64,000 nt of DNA, taken from Streptomyces sp. NBC_01478 (lineage in GTDB: Bacteria; Actinomycetota; Actinomycetes; Streptomycetales; Streptomycetaceae). The stretch spans positions 11,885,501-11,949,500 of the forward strand of contig NZ_CP109444.1 of the NCBI RefSeq assembly GCF_036227225.1, written 5' to 3'. The notes under the pieces were generated by a model that saw nothing but the letters and a program-made list of their open reading frames with translations, did not search any database and had not been told where the DNA came from. Shown piece after piece: positions 54,761-62,290 of the stretch. Numbering within the stretch: the stretch's first letter is position 1; every line of letters begins with the position of its first letter. Made by a program: the position numbers and the translations under genes.

Positions 54761-56170
54761 ATGACCACGGACACCTCGCCACGGCTGAGCCCGCAGGAGT
54801 TCATCGACCGCGGCCCGATGAGCCGCCGGCAGTGGCTCATCGTGACCCTGGGCCTGCTCATGATGATCGCCGAAGGCCTCGACGCCACCGTCGCCGCCTT
54901 CGTCTACCCCCTGATCAAGAAGGACTGGGGGACCGGCATCGACGCCGTGACCGCCACCGTGACCCTGGGCATCGTGGCGATGGTCGCCGGCGGCGTGGCC
55001 ACCGGCCCGCTCGCCGACCGGCACGGCCGCAAAGGCATCACCGTCACCGGCATCGCCGTCTTCGGCCTGGGCACGGCCGCCATGGCACTCACCCACAGCA
55101 TCACCACCCTCGCCGCCCTGCGCACCGTGGCCTGCCTGGGACTGGGAGCCGTCCTGCCCGGCGTGATGGCCCTGGTCGCGGACTGGACACCGGCCCGGCG
55201 CAGAAGCCAGATGGTCGCCCTGTCCTTCACCGGCGTCACCGCCGGCACCACCCTCGGCGGCGTCCTGTCCGCACTCCTGATCCCCGCGTTCGGCTGGCGC
55301 ACCCTCCTGGCCGTGGCCGGCCTGGCCCCGCTCCTGCTCCTGCCCGCCGTCCTGCGCCTGGTCCCCGAGTCGGTGAGCGTCCTCGCCGCCCGGGGCCGCC
55401 CGGAAGCAGTGCACCGCGCCCTCGCCGCCGTCGCCCCCCACCAGGACCTCACCCACCTCACCCACCCCGCCCCGGGCCGGCCCGCCACCCCCCTCCCCGC
55501 ACGCCCCTCCCCGCGCACCCTCCTGGCCAAGGGCCTGGCCGCCACCACCCTCCTGCTGTGGCTGTGCTTCTTCGTCGGCCTCGGCGTCGTCTTCGTGATC
55601 CTCAGCTACCTGCCCCTGCTCGGCGAACGCACGGGCCTGAGCTCCGCACAGGCCGGCGCGGCCGTCGCCCTGTTCGGATGGGGCGGCCTGGCCGGACAGC
55701 TCTCGGTGTCCTTCGCCCTCAAACGCCTCGACCGCTTCCGGGTCCTGACCACCCTGTGGACCATGAGCACCCTCGCCCTCCTGGCGGCGGCCCTGTGGGC
55801 CGTGCAGTTCACCGCACTGCTCGCCGCCGCCTTCGTCCTGGGCTGCTGCCTCCCGGCCGCCAACGCCACCCTGCAGGCGATCACCGCCCTCGCCTACCCG
55901 TCCTCCGCCCGCGCCACCGGCATGAGCTGGGCGAGCAGCATGGGCAAACTGGGCCCCGTCCTGTGCGGCCTCCTCGGCGGCCTGATGGTCAGAGCCGGCT
56001 GGACCCTCTCCACCGTCCTGCTCACCCTCGCCGCCCCCGTCGCCCTGTGCGTCCTGGCCGCCCTCACCCTCCAGTCCCGACACCGCACCCCCCGGGCGGC
56101 CGAACTCCACACCGCCGAGCCCCACCCCGCCCCCCGGCCGCTCCCGCTCCCCGTCCCCGAACAGCAGTGA
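54761..56170 (+). CDS. MFS transporter, aromatic-acid/H+ symporter type
   Basis: A 469-residue, 12-segment MFS protein of the AAHS family (MSRRQWLIVTLGLLMMIAEGLDATVAAFVYP; GPLADRHGRKGITVTG). Members import or export aromatic acids; here it may move the product or an intermediate. The C-terminal tail is Pro/His-rich. It follows the halogenase after 217 bp and points the same way. Confidence 0.88.
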   Translation: MTTDTSPRLSPQEFIDRGPMSRRQWLIVTLGLLMMIAEGLDATVAAFVYPLIKKDWGTGIDAVTATVTLGIVAMVAGGVATGPLADRHGRKGITVTGIAVFGLGTAAMALTHSITTLAALRTVACLGLGAVLPGVMALVADWTPARRRSQMVALSFTGVTAGTTLGGVLSALLIPAFGWRTLLAVAGLAPLLLLPAVLRLVPESVSVLAARGRPEAVHRALAAVAPHQDLTHLTHPAPGRPATPLPARPSPRTLLAKGLAATTLLLWLCFFVGLGVVFVILSYLPLLGERTGLSSAQAGAAVALFGWGGLAGQLSVSFALKRLDRFRVLTTLWTMSTLALLAAALWAVQFTALLAAAFVLGCCLPAANATLQAITALAYPSSARATGMSWASSMGKLGPVLCGLLGGLMVRAGWTLSTVLLTLAAPVALCVLAALTLQSRHRTPRAAELHTAEPHPAPRPLPLPVPEQQ

Positions 56171-56254
56171 GACACAGGCCCCAACACCGGCACCCCGGGC
56201 GCCAGGAGGCGCTGCCGGGGTGCCGCCGCCGTCACGGAGTCCGCGCCCGCGGCA

Positions 56255-56728
56255 TCAGTGGAACTGGCCGACCTCATACCCCCCGGCGGGCTGACGGGTG
56301 ATGACGTTCCCGCGGTTGAACGCGTTGATCACCGCGATCTGGGTCACCAGAGCGGCGAGCTGGTCCTCGTCGTAGTGCTTGGCGGCATTCGCCCACACCT
56401 CGTCCGACACCCCGCCGGCCGCGTCCGCGATCCGGGTCCCCTCCTCCGCCAGCTCCAGCGCCGCCCGCTCGGCATCGGTGAACACCGTCGCCTCCCGCCA
56501 CACCGCGACCAGGTTGAGCCGCAGCGCCGTCTCACCGGCCGCCGCCGCGTCCTTGGTGTGCATGTCCACACACCCCCCGCAGCCGTTGATCTGACTGGCA
56601 CGCAGCATCACCAGCTCCCGCGTCGAAGCCGGCACCGTCGACTCCGCCAGCGCCCCGGCCGCCGCGACGATGTGCTTCATGGCCTTGGCCGCCACCGCAC
56701 TGGCCATGATGTTCAACCGGGCTTCCAT
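56255..56728 (-). CDS. AhpD/carboxymuconolactone decarboxylase-like protein
   Basis: A 157-residue AhpD-type protein with the redox CxxC in SQINGCGGCVDMHTKDA. Members are peroxidase partners or decarboxylases. It is a frequent partner gene of ECF41 sigma factors, one of which lies 3 kb away, although I found no TGTCACA-CGTC promoter just upstream. It may help against oxidative stress from naphthoquinone cycling. It is convergent with the MFS gene. Confidence 0.9.
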   Translation of the reverse strand: MEARLNIMASAVAAKAMKHIVAAAGALAESTVPASTRELVMLRASQINGCGGCVDMHTKDAAAAGETALRLNLVAVWREATVFTDAERAALELAEEGTRIADAAGGVSDEVWANAAKHYDEDQLAALVTQIAVINAFNRGNVITRQPAGGYEVGQFH

Positions 56729-57008
56729 GCCGCACTCCTGTGTCCTCGTCGATACCCACCCCCGAGAAAAGAAGAAAAAGGGGAGGGGAGGGCACCTGAC
56801 CAGCCGTCAGGCCCTCACGAGTGTTATATCCGCTCCACCGCGGCACACCGGCACGGACCGGCGACGAGTCCACCGCCCACACCGCCACCACCACACAATC
56901 CGGCCACCCCCGGCCCGGGGAAGCGGGGAAGCGGGGGAGAGGGACACAGCAGACGTACGACAGCGGGACACAGCAGACATACGACGGCCAGGCCCCCGCA
57001 CCGTCCCG

Positions 57009-58625
57009 TCAGCCGCCCCGGGGATGCGACGGCCCGGCCAGCACCACGGCCTCGACCGCCTCGTACCGGCCGCGATCCCGCGCCGCCGCCCTCCTGCCCG
57101 ACACCACGGTCCCCACCACACCGCACAGAAAACCCGCCGGCACCGACACCAGGGCGGTGGTCGTGAAGGGGAACCAGTTGAAGTCGGCCCCCGGGAACGC
57201 CGACTGAGGAGAACCGGAGACGAGATTGGTGCCGCTCATCAGCACCAGCACACTGACACTCCCGCCGATCAGCGTCCACAGCAGACCCGCACGCGTATAA
57301 CGCCGCCAGAACAGACCGAGCACCAGCGCCGGCGCGATCGCCGAGGCACCCAGACAGAACGACACAATGGCCAACGGCTGCAGACTGCGATGCTGCGCGA
57401 GCACCGCCAGCCCGATCACCGGCACCCCCACCCCCAGCGCGGCCAGCCGCGCCAACGCCATCTCCCGCAACGGCGCCGTACCCGCACGGGCCAGCACATC
57501 GTGCGCCAGCGAATTCGCACACGCCAGCGTCATGCTCGCCACCGACGCCAGCAGCGTCAGAAAAATGGCCGTGGTGACCGTGGTGAACAACAACCCCTCC
57601 GCACGCGAGAGATCCGCCCCGAACGCGGCCCGCGCCCCCAGCAGATACGCGGTATTGCCCCGCGGATCCGCCGCCGCGATCTCCCTGCCCCCGATCAACG
57701 CCGTCGCCCCGACCGCCACCACCGTCATCACCCCCATGAACAGGGCGACCGCCGACACCGCCCAGGACATCGCCCGGCGCACCTGCCGCGTACTGCCCGC
57801 CGTGTACATCCGCATCGTCACATGCGGCAGACAGGCACCCCCCAGCACGATCGCGCACTGCGTACTCACCATGTCCCACGCCGGATAACGCCCCCCGGCG
57901 AACTGCAGCCCGTACCGCAGATACCCCGCCCCCGCACCACTGTGCGCCGCGGCCGCCCCGAACAACGCCCGGGGACTCCACCCGAACGTGTGCAGCACCA
58001 GAGCGGCCACCACCAGACCCGAACCCAGCAGGATCACCGTCTTCAGGATCTGGATCAACGCCGTCCCCCGCATCCCCCCGATCGCCGCATACGTGATCAT
58101 CAGCGCCCCCGCCCCCACCACACACCCCGTACGCATCGCACCGTCGGAGAACCCCAGGACGAACGCCAACAACTGCCCCACACCGGCCAGTTGCACCACC
58201 ATCATCGGCACCAGCGCCGCGAGCGTGACCCCGCACGCCGTGATCCGCACCGCCCGCCCCGGCATACGACGCCCCAGCACATCACCCATCGTGAACCGGC
58301 CCGTGTGATGCAGCGGCTCCGCCAGCACGAACATCAGCAGCAGCAGCGACAACAGCGTGCTCAGCGCCAGCACCACACCGTCGTACCCGCACAACGCGAT
58401 GATCCCGCCCACCGTCAGCACCGTGGCCGCCGAAATGTAGTCACCGGCGATCGCCAGACCATTGCGCAACGGCGACAGGAACCGGTACCCGGTATAGAAC
58501 TCGTCCAGATCCTCCCGGTCGGGACCCGTGATCACACACAACAGCAGCGTCAGCGTCACCACACTGCAGAACGCCACCAGCGACCAGGACTGCGCGGCAC
58601 CCTCGAAATCCGTCACCGCCGCCAC
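57009..58625 (-). CDS. Sodium/solute symporter (ActP-like)
   Basis: A 538-residue, 13-segment symporter of the SSS family (DEFYTGYRFLSPLRNGLAIAGDYISAATVLTVGG is the typical helix 1-2 region). Together with the DUF485 gene upstream it forms the pairing seen with the acetate permease ActP, so acetate or another short acid is the probable substrate. The GTG start overlaps the DUF485 gene by 13 bp. It probably lies outside the biosynthetic cluster. The 280 bp downstream to the AhpD gene hold no gene. Confidence 0.9.
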   Translation of the reverse strand: MAAVTDFEGAAQSWSLVAFCSVVTLTLLLCVITGPDREDLDEFYTGYRFLSPLRNGLAIAGDYISAATVLTVGGIIALCGYDGVVLALSTLLSLLLLMFVLAEPLHHTGRFTMGDVLGRRMPGRAVRITACGVTLAALVPMMVVQLAGVGQLLAFVLGFSDGAMRTGCVVGAGALMITYAAIGGMRGTALIQILKTVILLGSGLVVAALVLHTFGWSPRALFGAAAAHSGAGAGYLRYGLQFAGGRYPAWDMVSTQCAIVLGGACLPHVTMRMYTAGSTRQVRRAMSWAVSAVALFMGVMTVVAVGATALIGGREIAAADPRGNTAYLLGARAAFGADLSRAEGLLFTTVTTAIFLTLLASVASMTLACANSLAHDVLARAGTAPLREMALARLAALGVGVPVIGLAVLAQHRSLQPLAIVSFCLGASAIAPALVLGLFWRRYTRAGLLWTLIGGSVSVLVLMSGTNLVSGSPQSAFPGADFNWFPFTTTALVSVPAGFLCGVVGTVVSGRRAAARDRGRYEAVEAVVLAGPSHPRGG

Positions 58626-59011
58626 TCCCCGTCACGCCCCTGCCGCCGCACCCGCCGCGCCAGCGGATCCACGAACCGGCGCGCGGTGAGCTCGTAGAAC
58701 ACCACCGCCAGCCAGGTCACCGGCAACTGCACCAGCGCCAGCACCAGCCCCAACGGCAGCCCGCCCGGCGCCGGACGACCCATCAGCGAAGGCATCTCGA
58801 CGGTCAGCGCCAGAAACACCGCGAAATAACCGAGCGCCGCCAGCGCCGCGACCCGCCGCTGCCACCGGCACGCCCGCCGCAACAGCCGCAGATCCCGGTG
58901 CGGCCCGGTCCACGGACGGACCCGGCCCACCGCCCACCCCGGCGCAACAGCGGAAGCGTGCCGCCCGGCCCGATGCGGCAGCGGACGTAACTCGGAGCTG
59001 TCGGAAGACAT
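58613..59011 (-). CDS. DUF485 membrane protein
   Basis: A 132-residue protein with two hydrophobic segments (VAALAALGYFAVFLALTVEM and LGLVLALVQLPVTWLAVVFYEL), the DUF485/YjcH layout. It is translated with the symporter and thought to assist it. TAGGAGAT precedes the ATG at 59011; the longer open frame upstream is Cys/Arg-rich and unlikely to be translated. Confidence 0.85.
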   Translation of the reverse strand: MSSDSSELRPLPHRAGRHASAVAPGWAVGRVRPWTGPHRDLRLLRRACRWQRRVAALAALGYFAVFLALTVEMPSLMGRPAPGGLPLGLVLALVQLPVTWLAVVFYELTARRFVDPLARRVRRQGRDGEWRR

Positions 59012-59554
59012 CCCAAGATCTCCTAGAGGGTCGGGGGCCCCACAAGGCACGGACCGCGAAACGCGGGGAAAACGGCCCGGATCACCGCACGCTATGCGCC
59101 TCCCGCACCGGGCGCAGCACTTCCGACAAACTCCCTGAACAAACCACCACACCGCGCCTGACCTCGGATGTTGCGCATGAGGAGAGGGGGACGGGGGAGC
59201 ACGGCAGTGCCCAGTGAGCCCCCACCTCACCACCCCCTCCGCCTGGGCCACCGAACCCACCCCCGAGGCTTCATGCACCGCCTCGCACCCCGGCGACCTC
59301 CGGACCGACAGAACAACCCTTCAAAAAATTCCACCAGCCCTACGCGACACCCGACAAAAAGCCATCACCGAAGAAGACGAAGAAATTCTCGAATACGCGA
59401 AATACATGTATTCTAAGTCCGTGCGCGGCACGGGAACCCACGAACTACACATCACCGGCGACCGGCGAAAAACCCCCAGGGAAAGGCGCGACGTGACACA
59501 GTCAAAAACAAAAGAAAACCACGCCCCCCACACCAGCCCACGCTAAGAGCACCC
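59012..59554. other. Intergenic region at the edge of the plasmid-like segment
   Basis: About 540 bp. GC content falls from about 59300 onward. It contains a perfect 12-bp palindrome at 59401-59412 and no gene I can support; a 110-codon frame here ends in a Lys/Arg-rich stretch without a ribosome binding site. Confidence 0.6.
59401..59412. promoter_or_regulatory. Palindrome AATACATGTATT
   Basis: A perfect, AT-rich 12-bp palindrome, unusual in this GC-rich DNA, about 140 bp before the ATG of the gene at 59555. It is a candidate operator or promoter element for that gene. Confidence 0.45.
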
Positions 59555-60124
59555 ATGCCCGACAGGACACACGACTTCGGACACTACGGCGCCCAAGGCG
59601 ACCGAGGCAGCGAAGCCGCAGCCCGCGTACTCGACACCCTCGCCGGCGGCATCACCTCACCCGTCACCACCCCCCGCGGCCTCTCCGCCCGCCTGCGCTA
59701 CCTCACCCGCTCCACCACCGGCCACAACGCCATGAACCAAGCCGGTATCAGCGTCACCCCCCGCACCCTCAAAGCCTGGCTCACCGGAAAACAACGCCCC
59801 AACAAAGCCAACCTCGCCAAAATCGACACCGCATACCGCACACTCCGCCGCCACAACGTCGCCCGATACCTACTCAAACGCCTGAACGCCAACGGCGGAA
59901 CACGAGTAGAAATCCACCCCCTCGACCAAAGCCACGTACCCACCCCCCACCAACGCGTCCTCGAATACCGCAGACTCAACATCCGCAACTGGGACGCCAT
60001 CATCGAAGCCTGGGCCACAACAAACGCCCCAGCCCTCGACGACGCCTGGATCGACCAGATGGTCAACCTCGGCTCGCAATGGGGAAAATACGAGTACGTG
60101 ACCTCCGTGGGATTCGCGGCCTGA
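59555..60124 (+). CDS. Plasmid-type helix-turn-helix protein
   Basis: A 189-residue protein. VTPRTLKAWLTGKQRPNKANLAKIDTAY is a helix-turn-helix; the remainder (TRVEIHPLDQSHV, RRLNIRNWDAIIEAWA, LGSQWGKYEYVTSVGFAA) belongs to a family I have seen annotated as a transcriptional regulator on actinobacterial plasmids and integrative elements. Size and layout also recall the Tpg telomere proteins, but the match is not close enough to name it so. It uses more A-ending codons than the cluster genes, which suggests foreign origin. Confidence 0.7.
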   Translation: MPDRTHDFGHYGAQGDRGSEAAARVLDTLAGGITSPVTTPRGLSARLRYLTRSTTGHNAMNQAGISVTPRTLKAWLTGKQRPNKANLAKIDTAYRTLRRHNVARYLLKRLNANGGTRVEIHPLDQSHVPTPHQRVLEYRRLNIRNWDAIIEAWATTNAPALDDAWIDQMVNLGSQWGKYEYVTSVGFAA

Positions 60125-60176
60125 CGACTCGGCCCACACGGTGAACCAACCGACCGCTGTCAGTGCAGACAGCGCC

Positions 60177-60302
60177 ATGACCACCTGCATCCGGTGCGCC
60201 TTCCCGGTATGCCTGGTCTGCCAGACAGCTCCCGTCGAGCGAGACTTGGACATGTGCGATCCATGCGGGCAAGAGGAGCTCGTCGCCCGCATGTCTTCGT
60301 GA
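60177..60302 (+). CDS. Small Cys-rich zinc-ribbon peptide
   Basis: A 41-residue frame with three CxxC pairs (C4/C7, C12/C15, C27/C30), suggesting zinc binding. It lies 52 bp after the previous gene on the same strand. The ribosome binding site is weak, so the cysteine pattern is the main evidence. Confidence 0.5.
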   Translation: MTTCIRCAFPVCLVCQTAPVERDLDMCDPCGQEELVARMSS

Positions 60303-60407
60303 ACGTGAGGCAACGCTCGGGGCAGCACGGCTTCAACCTCACCGCGCAGACAACAAGCAACGTTCCTTCCATGCAATAAATAGATGGAACAGCTAGAGTT
60401 TGCAGGC

Positions 60408-60938
60408 ATGACGACGTCTACAGAAGAGACGCTGCGCCTCACCGTCGCGGCTCTGATGCACGCCACCGGGGAATCAAAGACCGACCTCGCGGCCGGAACC
60501 GGGCTGACCCAACCAAAAGTCTCCCGCCGTCAACTCGGCCAAACCTCCTGGACCCTGGCCGACTGCGACGCACTGGCCGCCCACTACGGGATGAACGTAC
60601 TGCAGCTACTGGCCGGCCCAACCGTGGCATGCGAATCCCTTCCCCCGGAACGCCGCCGCTCATCCAACACCTCTCAACCCCCCAAACAGGCCGCAGACCA
60701 GGCCACCCCCTCAACACCGACTGGCCAACTCCAAAAACCAAAGCCACTACAACCTGAACTCGCCAGACCATGCATTTTGTGTGGCCAGCCCGCCACAGAA
60801 CAAATCGAAGGATTCCCCCAGCACCTGGACCAAGCAGAATGCGCTCGCGCTGCCACAAGCACCCCCACCTCACTCACTGAAATCCCCCCCGACCCAACGC
60901 GCGAGACATCGCAGCACACAGCCCGAACGGCCTGGTAA
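60408..60938 (+). CDS. XRE-type helix-turn-helix regulator
   Basis: A 176-residue protein whose first 70 residues are a Cro/C1-like domain (LRLTVAALMHATGESKTDLAAGTGLTQPKVSRRQLG ... WTLADCDALAAHYGM). The remainder is Gln/Pro/Thr-rich with a CILCGQP zinc-ribbon-like motif. Such regulators are frequent on actinobacterial plasmids. ATG 60384 in frame is an alternative start. The codon mix again differs from the cluster. Confidence 0.75.
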   Translation: MTTSTEETLRLTVAALMHATGESKTDLAAGTGLTQPKVSRRQLGQTSWTLADCDALAAHYGMNVLQLLAGPTVACESLPPERRRSSNTSQPPKQAADQATPSTPTGQLQKPKPLQPELARPCILCGQPATEQIEGFPQHLDQAECARAATSTPTSLTEIPPDPTRETSQHTARTAW

Positions 60939-60939
60939 C

Positions 60940-61073
60940 TCGCGTGAAAGTGTCCGGGTCGTCTTGCGTGAAAGTGTCCGCTAAAAACGTTCTGTGACCT
61001 GCTTCTTTGGCGTGGCGAATGTCTTTGTGGGCCGGACATTTTCGCGCAAGATCCCAGGACACTTTCGTGCAAG
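60940..61073. repeat. Four 17-bp repeats, two direct and two inverted
   Basis: Copies of CTTGCGTGAAAGTGTCCG-like sequence lie at 60940-60956 and 60963-60980 (direct) and, inverted, at 61033-61050 and 61057-61073. They may be ends of a small mobile element or binding sites of a plasmid protein. CRISPR spacer 5 (61423-61454) resembles the inverted pair. Confidence 0.7.
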
Positions 61074-61152
61074 TCCTGATAGGCGGAGGAGCTGCTGAAC
61101 AGGAGTTTTATGCTCGGGAACAACGCAGTTCGGCGACGGCGGCAAGTGGTCC

Positions 61153-61912
61153 GAACGGGCCCTCACGCGTAGGGACTGGATTGCTGGATCGGCTGGCGCT
61201 CCAGGTGAGTGGGGGACTGACCCCTACGCGCAGGGACTGGATGGAACGTCGCGCTGTTCCTGCTCGATGTGCGTGGACTGACCCCTGCACGTAGGGACTG
61301 GACTTGTTGCGGGCGGCGACGGCGGTCGGTGTGGACTGACCCCCACGCGTAGGGATGGGACCTCGTCGACCGTTTCCAGCACGTGGCCGATCCGGGCTCA
61401 CCCCCATGTGTAGGGACGGGACTCACGCAAGATACCTTGCACACTTTCGCGCTAGGGCTGACCTCCACGTGTGGGGACGGGACCAGGCCCAGATCACCCC
61501 CGCGGTCTGCCACACCGACTGACCCCCACGTTTAGGGACGGGACTACATCGACACGGACCTTCAGCCGGATGCCTCGGACTGACCTCCACGTGTAGGGGA
61601 CGGGACAGCGAGTCGACGATCTCCTCGATCCGTGAGTGCGACTGACCCCAACGCGTAGGGACGGGACGCCGCGGGGACGATCGCCCTCGGTCGGTTCCCA
61701 CGACTGACCCTCACGCGTAGGGACGGGACCGGCGGTAGGCCGGGGAGTTCAGCGGCGCGGTGGACTGACCCCCACGCGTAGGGACGGGACGCCGCCGCGG
61801 TCGTCTATCTGTCCGCTCCCATCGACTGACCCCCACGTGTAGGGACTGGACAATGCGGACAACTCCGAAAAGGGCCTGATCACGGACTGACCCCCATGTG
61901 TAGGGACTGGAC
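61153..61912 (-). CRISPR. CRISPR array, 13 repeats and 12 spacers
   Basis: The 29-nt repeats start at 61153 (degenerate), 61214, 61275, 61333, 61394, 61455, 61516, 61577 (one extra G), 61639, 61701, 61762, 61823 and 61884. Spacers are 32 nt except number 3 (29) and number 9 (33). The core ACCCCCACGCGTAGGG is partly palindromic, fitting a type I-E-like class. The first repeat is the most decayed and AT-rich sequence follows the last one, so the leader is probably on the right and transcription leftward. Several repeats differ by 1-4 bases (GGACTGG against GGACGGG). No cas gene is in the window. Confidence 0.95.
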
Positions 61913-62290
61913 CCTTGTTGACCTGCACGATTGTGACCGCGCAGAGAGAATTTTACTGTCTTTCATGTGGGTGTGAGGGGTTCTTCCTTGATCTCGTGCA
62001 CATGCACGTGGTGGCCGGCCGGCTGTCGGTGGCGCGATGCGGTCAGAGGAGGTGGCATGCGAGTGGCGGAGCCGGGCGGTCTCGTGACGGGTTGGGCGTG
62101 AGATGGGTTTGTTCTCGGCGTCGACGGTACGTAGGAGGCCGCTGTGGTCGGGCGGCGCGCTGGTTGTCGGTGGCTGCTGCGAAACTCTCACCCGACGCCG
62201 GTTCAGCGCGGGAAGTCTGTTTGTGTCGGCATGCCGGGGCGAGGGACCGGGCTGGACGCTTCCCTCGGGGGCTGGCCGGAGCAGGCAGAG
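61913..62290. other. Probable CRISPR leader and gap before the last gene
   Basis: About 380 bp. The first 100 bp include an AT-richer tract (GAGAATTTTACTGTCTTTCA, around 61945) suited to a leader; the remainder is ordinary GC-rich sequence without a supported gene. Confidence 0.5.

Noticed and set aside
56729..57008. ECF41 promoter before the AhpD-like gene
   Set aside because: No TGTCACA with a properly spaced CGTC is present on the minus strand, so direct control by the sigma factor is not supported.
59214..59546. A 110-codon frame before the plasmid-type regulator
   Set aside because: No ribosome binding site and no family resemblance; it crosses the AT-rich palindrome that looks regulatory.
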